Shown in pieces: positions 1-7,429 of a DNA stretch of 40,378 nt. Numbering within the stretch: position 1 is the first letter of the stretch; each line of letters begins with the position of its first letter. The notes under the pieces were generated by a model. That model was not told where the DNA came from and did no database searches. It saw only the letters and a program-made list of their open reading frames with translations. The stretch covers positions 1 to 40,378 of the forward strand of contig WQSR01000018.1 of assembly GCA_009787785.1 (NCBI GenBank), given 5' to 3'. Source of the DNA: Defluviitaleaceae bacterium (GTDB lineage Bacteria; Bacillota; Clostridia; Lachnospirales; WQUN01). The position numbers were made by a program, and so were the translations under genes.

Positions 1-2
1 TC

Positions 3-458
3 ATCAGCATTTTGGGCTTTAACCAATTTGCCGACAAAGAAAAATATCACCACGAATTTCAATGCCTTGAAGTGACAACCCACGCTCCCCTTACCGACAA
101 AATGGCGTTGCACTTCTACGAATTAAAAAAGCTCCCGCCACTTGCGGAAAATGACAAAACAAACGGCAAAGATTTATGGCTCAAATTATTCCGAGCCGAA
201 ACCGAAGAAGATTTAGCCGCTATAGAAAAATTGGAGGTGCCAGAAATGAGCGAAGCATTGCAAGCCTACCGCCATGTTGCGGCATCAGATGAGTTCAAGG
301 AAAAAGAACGTATGTGGGCAAAAGCAAGGCACGACGAAGCACAGGCGTTGTATAATGCTGAACAGCGTGGCGCAGCAGCAAGAGATGTACATTGGCAAGG
401 CGTGGCAGAAGAAAACGAACGGCTACGCAAAAGACTTGCCGAACTGGAAGCGAAATAA
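3..458 (+). CDS. Rpn/PD-(D/E)XK nuclease family transposase, 3' part
   Basis: The reading frame is already open at the first bases of the window and runs as ISILGFNQF before the first in-frame TTG at 12, so the 5' part lies outside. The visible part has the features of the C-terminal half of Rpn-type recombination-promoting nuclease/putative transposase proteins: a segment like 'HHEFQCLE...PLTDKMALHFYELKKLP', then a helical, charged tail ending in a coiled-coil-like stretch rich in E, R and K. The catalytic PD-(D/E)XK core would be upstream and cannot be checked. Family members are thought to act as DNA endonucleases that stimulate RecA-independent recombination; activity of this copy is unknown. 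Confidence 0.75.
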   Translation: MSILGFNQFADKEKYHHEFQCLEVTTHAPLTDKMALHFYELKKLPPLAENDKTNGKDLWLKLFRAETEEDLAAIEKLEVPEMSEALQAYRHVAASDEFKEKERMWAKARHDEAQALYNAEQRGAAARDVHWQGVAEENERLRKRLAELEAK

Positions 459-498
459 AAAAGTTGTTGCAACAGGGAGGAAGGAGTGGTGTATTCCC

Positions 499-750
499 AT
501 GGAGCAAAGCTACCGGTTTTTCAGCAACAAAGCGTGCATCCACTTCCCCTGCCACGCCGCGCCGGAGGAAGCGGAATTTAATTGCCTGTTCTGTTATTGC
601 CCGCTGTATCACCTGGGCGACGAATGCGGCGGCATTTTCAAGTGGGTGAAGCACGAGGACACGAAGCTCAAGCTATGTATGGATTGCCACCTACCGCATA
701 CGCCGGAGTACTACGATGTGATTATGCAAAGGCTAGAGCCAAAAAACTAG
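499..750 (+). CDS. Cysteine-rich small metal-binding domain protein
   Basis: This 83-residue protein has eight cysteines in a compact pattern: C13, C18, C29, C32, C34, C43, C60 and C63. It also has His15, His19 and a terminal CxxCHLPH motif. The layout fits the 'cysteine-rich small domain' family (PF04071 as I recall it), which is assumed to bind zinc or an Fe-S cluster and has no defined reaction. The ATG at 499 is preceded by an AGGAAGGA ribosome-binding site near 477. A longer upstream extension of the same frame overlaps the preceding gene and is unlikely to be used. The gene sits just upstream of the TPP-riboswitch operon, but a separate promoter lies between them. Confidence 0.7.
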   Translation: MEQSYRFFSNKACIHFPCHAAPEEAEFNCLFCYCPLYHLGDECGGIFKWVKHEDTKLKLCMDCHLPHTPEYYDVIMQRLEPKN

Positions 751-760
751 AACCTATTTG

Positions 761-789
761 TTGACAGCATTTTATTTTCGGGTTAGACT
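761..789 (+). promoter_or_regulatory. Sigma-A-type promoter of the thiamine operon
   Basis: A perfect -35 box TTGACA (761-766) is followed after 17 bases by TAGACT (784-789), a 4/6 match to the -10 consensus. Transcription would start about 20 bases before the TPP riboswitch, as expected for a riboswitch leader. Confidence 0.6.
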
Positions 790-810
790 CGTCCGCACAA
801 ATTAATATTT

Positions 811-895
811 TTCGGGAGCTTGTGTGTGCAGGCTGAGAGGATGCAAAAATGCATCGACCGCACCTGATTTGGATAATGCCAACGTAGGGAATCAC
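811..895 (+). promoter_or_regulatory. TPP riboswitch (THI element)
   Basis: The conserved TPP aptamer blocks are present in order. GGCTGAGA is at 831-838, a short GATGC/GCATC hairpin (839-855) forms the variable arm, and ACCTGATTTGGATAATGCCA runs across 862-881. It continues as ACGTAGGGAA to about 891. An AGCTTG/CAGGCT pairing matches the helix before CTGAGA. The downstream genes form a thiamine or precursor uptake module, which fits repression when thiamine pyrophosphate is abundant. Confidence 0.92.
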
Positions 896-908
896 AGTGG
901 ATTTGTGA

Positions 909-940
909 CCTCATGCTTATGGCATGGGGTTTTATTTTTA
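909..940 (+). terminator. Riboswitch-controlled intrinsic terminator
   Basis: CCTCATGC (909-916) pairs with GCATGGGG (922-929), partly by G-U pairs, around a 5-base loop. A T-rich run TTTTATTTTT follows at once. It lies between the TPP aptamer and the ribosome-binding site of the first gene, so TPP-dependent premature termination is the likely control mode. I did not identify an antiterminator pairing with certainty. Confidence 0.75.
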
Positions 941-959
941 TCAAAAGGAGTGGTGCGTA

Positions 960-1262
960 ATGGAAAAAATGGAATGCGCCGTGGCCATTCAAATGCTACC
1001 GCAGGTGGAAGCGGGGCGGGTCATCCCCATTGTGGATGCGGTGATTGCCTACATTAAAGGATTGGGCTTGCCCATGGTGGTGGGGCCTTTTGAAACCACA
1101 GTGGAAGGCGATTTTGAGGTGCTGATGGACATGGTGAAGCAATGCCAGTTGATTTGCATTAACGCGGGCGCGCCCAGCTTGCTGTCGTATGTAAAGATTC
1201 ATTACGCGCCGCAAACAGGCGTATGGAGCATCGCAGAGAAAATTGACAAGCATAATGGCTAA
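960..1262 (+). CDS. Thiamine-binding protein, YkoF/MTH1187-like
   Basis: A 100-residue cytosolic protein with no signal peptide. The core VAIQMLPQVE...VIPIVDAVIAYIKGLGLPMVVGPFETTVEGDFEVLMDMVKQ is typical of the single-domain thiamine-binding (DUF77/YkoF-related) family, which has a ferredoxin-like fold and binds thiamine or its pyrimidine moiety. The ATG at 960 has an AAAGGAG ribosome-binding site at about 944-950. It is the first gene after the TPP riboswitch, and its stop overlaps the start of the permease gene by 8 bases, so the two are translationally coupled. Its likely role is cytosolic capture of the imported thiamine precursor. That role is inferred from family and context. Confidence 0.85.
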   Translation: MEKMECAVAIQMLPQVEAGRVIPIVDAVIAYIKGLGLPMVVGPFETTVEGDFEVLMDMVKQCQLICINAGAPSLLSYVKIHYAPQTGVWSIAEKIDKHNG

Positions 1263-2007
1263 ACGGCTGGCCACCTTTAATTGGCAGGCGGCCTCTTTAT
1301 TGCTGGGCGTGCTGGTAGTGTGGCTGGTGACGACCGAAGCGGGCTGGGTCGAGGCGTTTATTTTGCCCGGCCCCGTGTCGGTGGTGCGGGCCTTTGTTGG
1401 GGACTTCGGCCTATTAATGCGCCACAGCATGTATACGCTACGGGAGGCTTTTGTGGGGTTGTTTTTCAGCCTGGCGGCGGCGTTTATCATCACAGTGCTG
1501 ATGGATAGGTTTTTGTACTGGCGCAGGGCGTTATACCCGGTGCTGGTGTTGAGCCAGGCGGTGCCGTACATTGCCATCGCGCCGCTGTTGGTGCTTTGGT
1601 TGGGGCATGGCATGGCACCGCGGGTGGTGCTGGTGGGGTTGACTTGTTTTTTCCCGCTGACGGTGGGCTTGTATGACGGGGTGCGCAATATCCCCCGCGA
1701 ATATACGGATGAATTGCAAGTAATGGGAGGAGGGTACTTTGCAGGATTGCGGCAGGTGAAATTGCCCTTGGCCATGCCGTCTTTTTTCAGCGGTATGAAA
1801 ATTGCCACAGCTTATGCCATCGTGGGCGCGGTGATTGCGGGGTGGGTTGGCGGCACCACGGGGCTGGGGGTGTACATGACCCGCGTGCGCCGCACCTTTG
1901 AGTTTGACAAGATGTTCTCTGTTATTTTGTTAATTGTTATTATCAGCCTTGTACTTATGTATGGGGTCAAATTATTGGAAAAGAGGATGATTCGTGATGT
2001 GGTATAA
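1255..2007 (+). CDS. ABC transporter permease for thiamine/HMP precursor (ThiX-like)
   Basis: A 250-residue integral membrane protein with about six hydrophobic segments, of the SsuC/TauC/ThiX permease type. The EAA loop that docks the ATPase is visible around residues 155-175 (EYTDELQVMGGG...LRQVKLPLAMPSFFSGM). The ATG at 1255 overlaps the previous gene, and a TTG at 1243 is a weaker alternative. The gene lies between the thiamine-binding protein and an NMT1-type lipoprotein under a TPP riboswitch, so thiamine or its pyrimidine precursor HMP (or a degradation product) is the best substrate guess. No ATP-binding subunit is encoded next to it. Confidence 0.85.
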   Translation: MAKRLATFNWQAASLLLGVLVVWLVTTEAGWVEAFILPGPVSVVRAFVGDFGLLMRHSMYTLREAFVGLFFSLAAAFIITVLMDRFLYWRRALYPVLVLSQAVPYIAIAPLLVLWLGHGMAPRVVLVGLTCFFPLTVGLYDGVRNIPREYTDELQVMGGGYFAGLRQVKLPLAMPSFFSGMKIATAYAIVGAVIAGWVGGTTGLGVYMTRVRRTFEFDKMFSVILLIVIISLVLMYGVKLLEKRMIRDVV

Positions 2008-2956
2008 AAAATTACTGATTCTCATTCCGCTATTATTTATCGTAGCGTGCGGCACAACCGACGATGAATACACCCAGGTAACGCTGGTGCTGGACTGGAC
2101 ACCCAACACCAACCACACGGGGTTTTTTGTGGCCATGGAGCGGGGGTATTTCGCTGAGGAAGGCATTCAATTAGAAATCATTCAGCCCCCCGAAGACGGA
2201 GCCATTTTGCTGGTGGCGGCGGGCCATGCCCAGTTTGGCATTTCTTTTCAGGAAGAATTGTTGCTGGCGGCCAACAGCCCCCACGCGCCTATTCCTGTGT
2301 CGGCCATTGCGGCGTTGGCGTCGTACAATACCAGCGGCATCCTGTCGCTGGCAGAACATAACATCACCCGGTTTCGGGATTTGGAAGGAGCCACCTTCGG
2401 CAGTTGGATGATACCCCTATTCGATGAAATTGTACGCGAAAGCGTGCGGATGGACGGCGGCAACCCCGATTTAGTCACCTTCGTGCCCCATATGGCCTTG
2501 GATAATATCACGGGCATTGAACGGGAATTTGACGCCACCTGGGTATTTGAAGGCTGGGATTTGGTCATGGCGGGTGAAATGGGCATGGATACGAATTTCT
2601 TTCTGTTCCGCGATGTCAACCCCGTGTTTGACTACTACACCCCTGTGCTGATTGCCCACAACGACGACCTGGACAGCACATTGACACAGCGTTTTATGCG
2701 TGCGTCGGCGCGGGGCTTCGCCTTCGCCCGGGATAATTATGCGCAAGCGGCGGAAATCCTGCACCGCCACGCCCCCGAAATGGACTTGGATATTCTTACT
2801 GCGTCGCAACGCTTTTTAAGCGGCGTATATTTCGGCGCGAACCGCTGGGGCTACATCGACACCAACCGCTGGAATGCCTTTTTCTACTGGATGCGGGACC
2901 ATGAGTTTATTCCAGCCAATGCACAATACCGTGCTTTCTTGAATATCAGTCAGTAG
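1994..2956 (+). CDS. thiY: NMT1/THI5-type substrate-binding lipoprotein (ThiY-like)
   Basis: This 320-residue protein has a lipoprotein signal: MWYKK, a hydrophobic stretch, then a lipobox ending LFIVAC. The mature domain opens VTLVLDWTPNTNHTGFFVAMERGYFAEEGI, which is diagnostic of the NMT1/THI5-like binding proteins that include ThiY, the N-formyl-HMP/HMP binding component of ThiXYZ. The start is GTG 1994 or ATG 1997, both after AGAGGA, and it overlaps the permease end by 14 bases. It should hold the substrate at the outer membrane face and pass it to the permease. Substrate identity is inferred from family plus the riboswitch. Its 3' end overlaps coaW by 11 bases in convergent orientation. 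Confidence 0.88.
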   Translation: MMWYKKLLILIPLLFIVACGTTDDEYTQVTLVLDWTPNTNHTGFFVAMERGYFAEEGIQLEIIQPPEDGAILLVAAGHAQFGISFQEELLLAANSPHAPIPVSAIAALASYNTSGILSLAEHNITRFRDLEGATFGSWMIPLFDEIVRESVRMDGGNPDLVTFVPHMALDNITGIEREFDATWVFEGWDLVMAGEMGMDTNFFLFRDVNPVFDYYTPVLIAHNDDLDSTLTQRFMRASARGFAFARDNYAQAAEILHRHAPEMDLDILTASQRFLSGVYFGANRWGYIDTNRWNAFFYWMRDHEFIPANAQYRAFLNISQ

Positions 2957-3758
2957 CTAATGCCGCGCCCCATGCAGTGGCAAACATGGCCTGTGGTGGT
3001 ATGTGAAAGCGAACAGGATACAGTGTTTCCAATGCATGGAATACTTCAGCCCCTTGTTTTATTTCAGAAAGCGCGCCGGTTAGCACAATATCCCGTGCTC
3101 CGCATCCCTGTGCGGCCAGTGCCGCCATGGTGCCGATGCTTTCAAAAATCATATTAATTAAACCCAACGCCATATCCGCAGATGTGGCGTTGGGTTGTAA
3201 TTTTCCGAAGTTAGATACCGTTGTGGCGGGTGACAACTTACCTATTGACCCTGATGAAATGTCGCTTATCTGCAAGTTTACGGCACGTATATCGCCCAGA
3301 TTGGCCAGTGCAATAAGTGTGGGGAAATCCGTAGCCCCCGTTAGCCGCATGGCCATTTTTAATAATGTTCCACCGCCCAAGCCACTGCCGCCAAGGTGTG
3401 TAATCTTATTATTACCGGCATGTACCAATGCCGTTCCCATGCCCGCACTGATAATGACGGCCGATTCTAGTTCAGCTACCGCTAACCCGCCCGTGCCAAT
3501 GGATAAAAATTCATCCACTTGTCTGGCAGGGATGCCGTACATATCTGAGCCTACGTAAAACGCACCTACCCCTGTTATGGCAATCCGTTCAATATCGCCG
3601 ATACGTAAATTATGCGTGCCCATGAATTTTCCCAATGCACCATAAATGGAGGTTGTTTGGTCACTGGCCTCTGCGCGTAAGCAACCAATCCGCACACCCT
3701 GTTGGCTTAGTCCTATGATTTTCGTTGCGGAGATACCTGCATCTATGCCCAATATCAT
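2946..3758 (-). CDS. coaW: Type II pantothenate kinase
   Basis: This 270-residue protein begins MILGIDAGISATKI, the phosphate-1 ATP-binding motif of the actin-like ASKHA fold. It has the GTGG, SAGMGT and GGSGLGGGT glycine motifs (roughly residues 88-150) typical of type II (CoaW/Fumble) pantothenate kinases. The reaction is ATP-dependent phosphorylation of pantothenate, the first step of coenzyme A synthesis; bacterial type II enzymes are usually little inhibited by CoA. The start overlaps the end of panT by about 4 bases, so uptake and phosphorylation are coupled in one operon. Length matches the family. Confidence 0.9.
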   Translation of the reverse strand: MILGIDAGISATKIIGLSQQGVRIGCLRAEASDQTTSIYGALGKFMGTHNLRIGDIERIAITGVGAFYVGSDMYGIPARQVDEFLSIGTGGLAVAELESAVIISAGMGTALVHAGNNKITHLGGSGLGGGTLLKMAMRLTGATDFPTLIALANLGDIRAVNLQISDISSGSIGKLSPATTVSNFGKLQPNATSADMALGLINMIFESIGTMAALAAQGCGARDIVLTGALSEIKQGAEVFHALETLYPVRFHIPPQAMFATAWGAALATD

Positions 3759-4414
3759 CGGGATACACTTTGCTTTGACGGCATCCGGTTAATAACCGCT
3801 ACCAGTGCGCCCATGACAGCGGGTACAATTATGGCCGACATAATTGCTTCGGGTATGCCATTGATGGAAATAATGCTTAGTATGCCCCAATAAACTACAG
3901 TAGACGGAGTAGCCCGCGCACTATTCCACGCTTCTCCAAAGAAAAAAAATATGAAGTGCAACACCAATAAAGTGTTGGTCAGTGCACCAACCAACCCAGC
4001 CACCGCCCATGACGTGATTCGTTTTCGTGAATGCAGTAGCTTGTCAACCTCTACATACGCATACCACGCCGCCACGCCAATAAAAACGCGGGGTACAAAG
4101 GCCACCACCAATGCCATTAAACTGCCGTTGTCCGTGCCGGGTAAATCAATAAAAGGCGAAAACACAAACGAAGTCGCTCCGGGAAAAAAAGTGGCAAACA
4201 ACATGCTGGCCAACCCAAAGACAAAACCCAACGCCGCGCCATATTTTGGCCCCAGCAGCAACGCGCCTACAATTACAGGGATGTGCAAGGTAGTGGGGCG
4301 CAACAGGGGCAATGGAATAATTCCAATACCTGTAAAAGTCATCAAAAAAATAATGGCTGTCAACATTCCCATCAACGTTAAGCACTTGGTATGATTCCAT
4401 TGATTTTTATACAC
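3755..4414 (-). CDS. panT: ECF transporter S component, probably pantothenate (PanT-like)
   Basis: A 219-residue membrane protein with about six transmembrane segments. The motif LRPTTLHIPVIVGALLLGPKYGAALGFVFGLASML is characteristic of ECF substrate-specificity (S) components, which use a shared EcfA/A'/T energising module encoded elsewhere. It is translated together with the type II pantothenate kinase, which strongly suggests pantothenate as substrate. ThiW-type specificity was considered but the neighbour argues against it. The likely start is GTG 4414 with GGGTGAT upstream. The promoter region has a striking operator arrangement, listed separately. Confidence 0.82.
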   Translation of the reverse strand: MYKNQWNHTKCLTLMGMLTAIIFLMTFTGIGIIPLPLLRPTTLHIPVIVGALLLGPKYGAALGFVFGLASMLFATFFPGATSFVFSPFIDLPGTDNGSLMALVVAFVPRVFIGVAAWYAYVEVDKLLHSRKRITSWAVAGLVGALTNTLLVLHFIFFFFGEAWNSARATPSTVVYWGILSIISINGIPEAIMSAIIVPAVMGALVAVINRMPSKQSVSR

Positions 4415-4437
4415 AACATCACCCGCGACAATAAAAA

Positions 4438-4485
4438 TGACATCCGTGTCATTTTTATTTTATGACGCGAATGTCATTTTGTCAA
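4438..4485 (-). promoter_or_regulatory. panT-coaW promoter with two operator-like palindromes
   Basis: Read on the minus strand, TTGACA (4480-4485) is followed after 17 bases by TAAAAT (4457-4462), a strong sigma-A promoter. Two copies of TGAC-N6-GTCA occur at 4463-4476 and 4438-4451, exactly 25 bases apart. The first fills the -35/-10 spacer and the second covers the expected transcription start. The downstream copy sits inside a perfect 13-bp inverted repeat (4430-4442 and 4447-4459). The layout predicts repression, probably by a vitamin-responsive regulator that I cannot name with confidence. Confidence 0.7.
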
Positions 4486-4502
4486 GCAAGGTGCCGCTTG
4501 GT

Positions 4503-5879
4503 TTAGAATCTGTCGAACACCATAGGCAACAAAGTCAGCTCCAGCATCAGGGCCTCTCCGTCGCGCCAAATCCGCACCTCCACGGTATCGCCGGGGTGTA
4601 GCATGGCGATTTCGGCGCGTAGGTGGTCCATGTCCAGCACGGGCTGGCCGTTGAAGCCGGTGATGACATCGCCGGCCAAAACGCCCGCTTGTGCCGCCGC
4701 GCCGTTGGCCATGACTTCATCCACATCCACGCCGATATCGGGGATGCCCAGGGCATCGGCCCGGGGTGCGCGCAAATCGTCCCCCATGATGCCGATGGCG
4801 GGCCGCAGACGGTTAATCAGCAGGTAAAGCAGGGGCTGTACCGTATTGGACGCCACACTGTGCCCGATGCCCTCTGCCAGGGTATTGTCGTCGAAAATCA
4901 GCAAGGACACCCGGTTATTGATAATCCCCACCACTTCGCCACGGGTATTGAGCAAGGGCCCGCCGCTGTCGCCATAATTAATGGAAGCGTCGGTTTGCAA
5001 TACATACAGCTCCAGCCGGCGGCGGAACCCGGGGATATCCGTTTCCACAATTTGCTCCTCGGTGCTGATAATCCCACGGGTAGTGGAAATCCCCTCCCCA
5101 CGGGAATTGCCCAAAGCGATAACCGTGTCGCCCATGCGCATAGCGGAGGAATCGCCGAAGGTGGCCAAAACAATGTGCCCGACGCCCGCTTCCGCCAAAT
5201 CTTCCTTGTACACAAAAATGGCGGCGATGTCCATGTCGGTGTCATGGGCAAAGGGATGGGCGGAAAGGGTGGCACCGCAGTCAAAGCGTGCGAATACCTG
5301 GGTTCCCCCACGTATAATATAATGGCTGGTGACGATGAAGAGCCGCTCGTCGTCCTCGCCGAAGAGTACCCCCGTGCCGCTTCGGCGTGGGGGTATCCGC
5401 TGTTGACCCGCGGGGGTATCGGGCTGTTCGGTGAAAATGGTAAGGCTCACCACGGTTGCGGAAACCATTTCTATCATATCCGCCAGGGTGGCCGCTGTGC
5501 CGGCGGGCATCATTTCAAAGGCGAAGCGGGTAGTGGTGATGGGGTTTTGGGGCGCGTTGTTGACGGTGGGGGAGTGTGCCGCCTCCTGCCCGCGCTGGCG
5601 TATCCACGTAGTCGCCGCGCCGAAGGCAAAGCCGAAGGAAGCCGTCCCCAAGGTGCACACAATACACACCAAGGCCAGCCGTTTCATCCACCCGGTCCGG
5701 TTTATGGGGCGGGGCGGGGCATAGGGCACGGTATGGGTGGGCGGAGGCCGAAACGCCGGTGCGGGCGCGACAGGGGGCGCGGGCTTCATAGGCAATTGGA
5801 TGGAATCCGCCAGCTCCAAGTCACGGGCGATTTCCGCCTGTATTTGTTCGATTTCGTTTTTAATGGGGTCGTCTTGCAT
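4503..5879 (-). CDS. Membrane-anchored HtrA/DegP-like serine protease with PDZ domain
   Basis: This 458-residue protein has a cytosolic N-terminus rich in Pro and Ala (about residues 30-60) and one transmembrane segment near 68-90. A trypsin-like domain follows, with His186 (TSHYI), Asp217 (DMDIAAI) and Ser305 (GDSGGPL), and then a C-terminal PDZ domain (about 360-445, 'VMANGAAAQAGVLAGDVITGFNGQPV'). This is the HtrA architecture of Gram-positive bacteria: quality control of misfolded proteins outside the membrane. The ATG at 5879 has AGGAG eight bases upstream and is preferred over GTG 5888. The usual TNxHV around the active His is TSHYI here, a mild deviation. An S41 protease gene lies just upstream on the same strand. 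Confidence 0.9.
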   Translation of the reverse strand: MQDDPIKNEIEQIQAEIARDLELADSIQLPMKPAPPVAPAPAFRPPPTHTVPYAPPRPINRTGWMKRLALVCIVCTLGTASFGFAFGAATTWIRQRGQEAAHSPTVNNAPQNPITTTRFAFEMMPAGTAATLADMIEMVSATVVSLTIFTEQPDTPAGQQRIPPRRSGTGVLFGEDDERLFIVTSHYIIRGGTQVFARFDCGATLSAHPFAHDTDMDIAAIFVYKEDLAEAGVGHIVLATFGDSSAMRMGDTVIALGNSRGEGISTTRGIISTEEQIVETDIPGFRRRLELYVLQTDASINYGDSGGPLLNTRGEVVGIINNRVSLLIFDDNTLAEGIGHSVASNTVQPLLYLLINRLRPAIGIMGDDLRAPRADALGIPDIGVDVDEVMANGAAAQAGVLAGDVITGFNGQPVLDMDHLRAEIAMLHPGDTVEVRIWRDGEALMLELTLLPMVFDRF

Positions 5880-5898
5880 GGGAACCACTCCTCATATT

Positions 5899-6870
5899 TC
5901 AATTGTACAATTTCAACAGTGCCTGCTCTACCCAGTCCAGATAGGCGTCGCCGGGAATGTGGGGGGCTACGCCGGTACGGTGGATGTTCTCTCCGTCGGG
6001 GCCGCTGACCAGCAGTACCGACGCCCGCACCGCGTACCCACGGGTGAGGGGAATCGTCACCTGGCCGATGCCCTTCCCGAAGGTGGGCTCGCCCAAGGTC
6101 GTTACCCGGGGCACATGGTACACCAAAGCCTGTATCAGCCCCTCTGCCGCGCTGGCGGTGCGCCCGTTTTGCAGGATGATAATTTGGTCAAAATCCAGAG
6201 AGGGCTGCCCACGGGAGGTAACGGTGCGGGTGAGGAAGGGTATGCGGGTTTCCTCGTGGCCCAGCACCGCGCCCCGGGGCACGAATAAATTGGCGATGCG
6301 GTGGAAATCCCTAAGCATTCCCCCCGGGTTGTTGCGCAAATCCAGGATAAGGTTGGAATACTGAGCCAGATAATTCTGGTTGCTTACCACAAAATCCCTT
6401 GACCAGCGCGAGATATTGGGAACCCATACATGCACCGTGTCGTCGGTAAGGCGGGTAACGGCGGCCTGGCGGCCCACATGCTCCTCCCGTTCGCGCACGG
6501 CGATGTGGGCCTGGGGGGAGTACAGATAGGTGTAGCGGTCCTGGTTCACCTCCCGTATGGCCTCGGTGAAAACGGAAATCATCACCCGGTCGAAGTCCCG
6601 GTGGAAGCCCCGGCGGTTTTCCTCTTGCAGGTGGCGGCTGTACAATTCGTCCAAATCATCGGTGAAGATATAATTGCTGGCGATAAGCAAACGAAATACC
6701 CAGTAATCATAATGCCCCCAGGCCACAAAGCCATAGCCCAGCAGCAATACGAAAAACCCAATCTGAAAGAAGCGATACCGCCGTTTCAGTTTGTCTCCGG
6801 GGGAACGCCCCAGATTCAGGGCGCGCTCGTGCCGTTTTCTTTCCCACCGGCTCTTTAAACGGTGCAGCAT
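5899..6870 (-). CDS. S41 family (C-terminal processing-like) peptidase
   Basis: This 323-residue protein has a basic cytosolic N-terminus and one transmembrane segment at about 30-50. A peptidase S41 fold follows: [11 protein letters not shown] near the middle, then [12 protein letters not shown] with the candidate catalytic Ser, then [11 protein letters not shown] with the candidate general-base Lys. No separate PDZ domain is evident between the membrane segment and the catalytic core, so it is shorter than classical CtpA. The ATG at 6870 follows AGGGAAG and is preferred over GTG 6879. The 19-base gap to the HtrA-like gene suggests one operon for envelope proteolysis. Confidence 0.85.
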   Translation of the reverse strand: MLHRLKSRWERKRHERALNLGRSPGDKLKRRYRFFQIGFFVLLLGYGFVAWGHYDYWVFRLLIASNYIFTDDLDELYSRHLQEENRRGFHRDFDRVMISVFTEAIREVNQDRYTYLYSPQAHIAVREREEHVGRQAAVTRLTDDTVHVWVPNISRWSRDFVVSNQNYLAQYSNLILDLRNNPGGMLRDFHRIANLFVPRGAVLGHEETRIPFLTRTVTSRGQPSLDFDQIIILQNGRTASAAEGLIQALVYHVPRVTTLGEPTFGKGIGQVTIPLTRGYAVRASVLLVSGPDGENIHRTGVAPHIPGDAYLDWVEQALLKLYN

Positions 6871-6938
6871 TTTGTTCACTTCCCTACGTACATAGGTATG
6901 AGGTATACTACCCCGTACAATGTACCTTATACGAAGGG

Positions 6939-7415
6939 ATGTGTAAACCGTTGTCCGGTACTCAGCCAGAAAAAATTATCGCACAAAACCGAAAAGCCCA
7001 TCACGACTTTTTCATAGACGAAACCTTTCAGGCGGGGATTTCCCTTGTGGGCACGGAGGTCAAGTCTCTGCGGGCGGGCCGCTGTAACCTGAAGGAAAGT
7101 TTTATCCGCATCGAAAACGGCTCCGCCTTCATCGAGGGGATGCACATCAGCCCCTATTCCCACGGCAATATATTCAACCTGGAACCGGTGCGGAAGCGGC
7201 GACTGCTCCTCAACCGGGGGGAAATCAACCGCCTACACGCCGCCGTAACCCGTGAGGGCTATACCATCGTACCGCTACGGATTTATTTTTCCCGCTCCTA
7301 TGTAAAGCTGGACATCGCCATCGCCAAGGGGAAGAAGCTGTACGACAAGCGTGACGCGGTGGCGAAGAAGACCCAGGAACGGGATGCGCGGCGGGCCTTG
7401 GCACAGCGAAACTAA
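6939..7415 (+). CDS. smpB: SsrA-binding protein SmpB
   Basis: This protein of about 158 residues shows the full SmpB signature: [44 protein letters not shown], then [11 protein letters not shown], and the basic C-terminal tail [23 protein letters not shown]. SmpB binds tmRNA and places it in the A site of stalled ribosomes for trans-translation. The start is uncertain: ATG 6939 abuts GAAGGG too closely, and TTG 6951 gives a better spacing and a protein four residues shorter. I see no ssrA (tmRNA) gene in the window. Confidence 0.95.
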   Translation: MCKPLSGTQPEKIIAQNRKAHHDFFIDETFQAGISLVGTEVKSLRAGRCNLKESFIRIENGSAFIEGMHISPYSHGNIFNLEPVRKRRLLLNRGEINRLHAAVTREGYTIVPLRIYFSRSYVKLDIAIAKGKKLYDKRDAVAKKTQERDARRALAQRN

Positions 7416-7429
7416 TCAAGGGGGTAAGT

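Noticed and set aside
3755..4414. Assignment of the S component as a thiazole transporter (ThiW), given the thiamine operon nearby
   Set aside because: It is on the opposite strand, shares no riboswitch, and overlaps a pantothenate kinase gene, so pantothenate is better supported.
4623..6008. A long plus-strand frame opposite the HtrA-like gene
   Set aside because: It is the GC-rich shadow of a gene with clear protease motifs and has no recognisable domain or ribosome-binding site.
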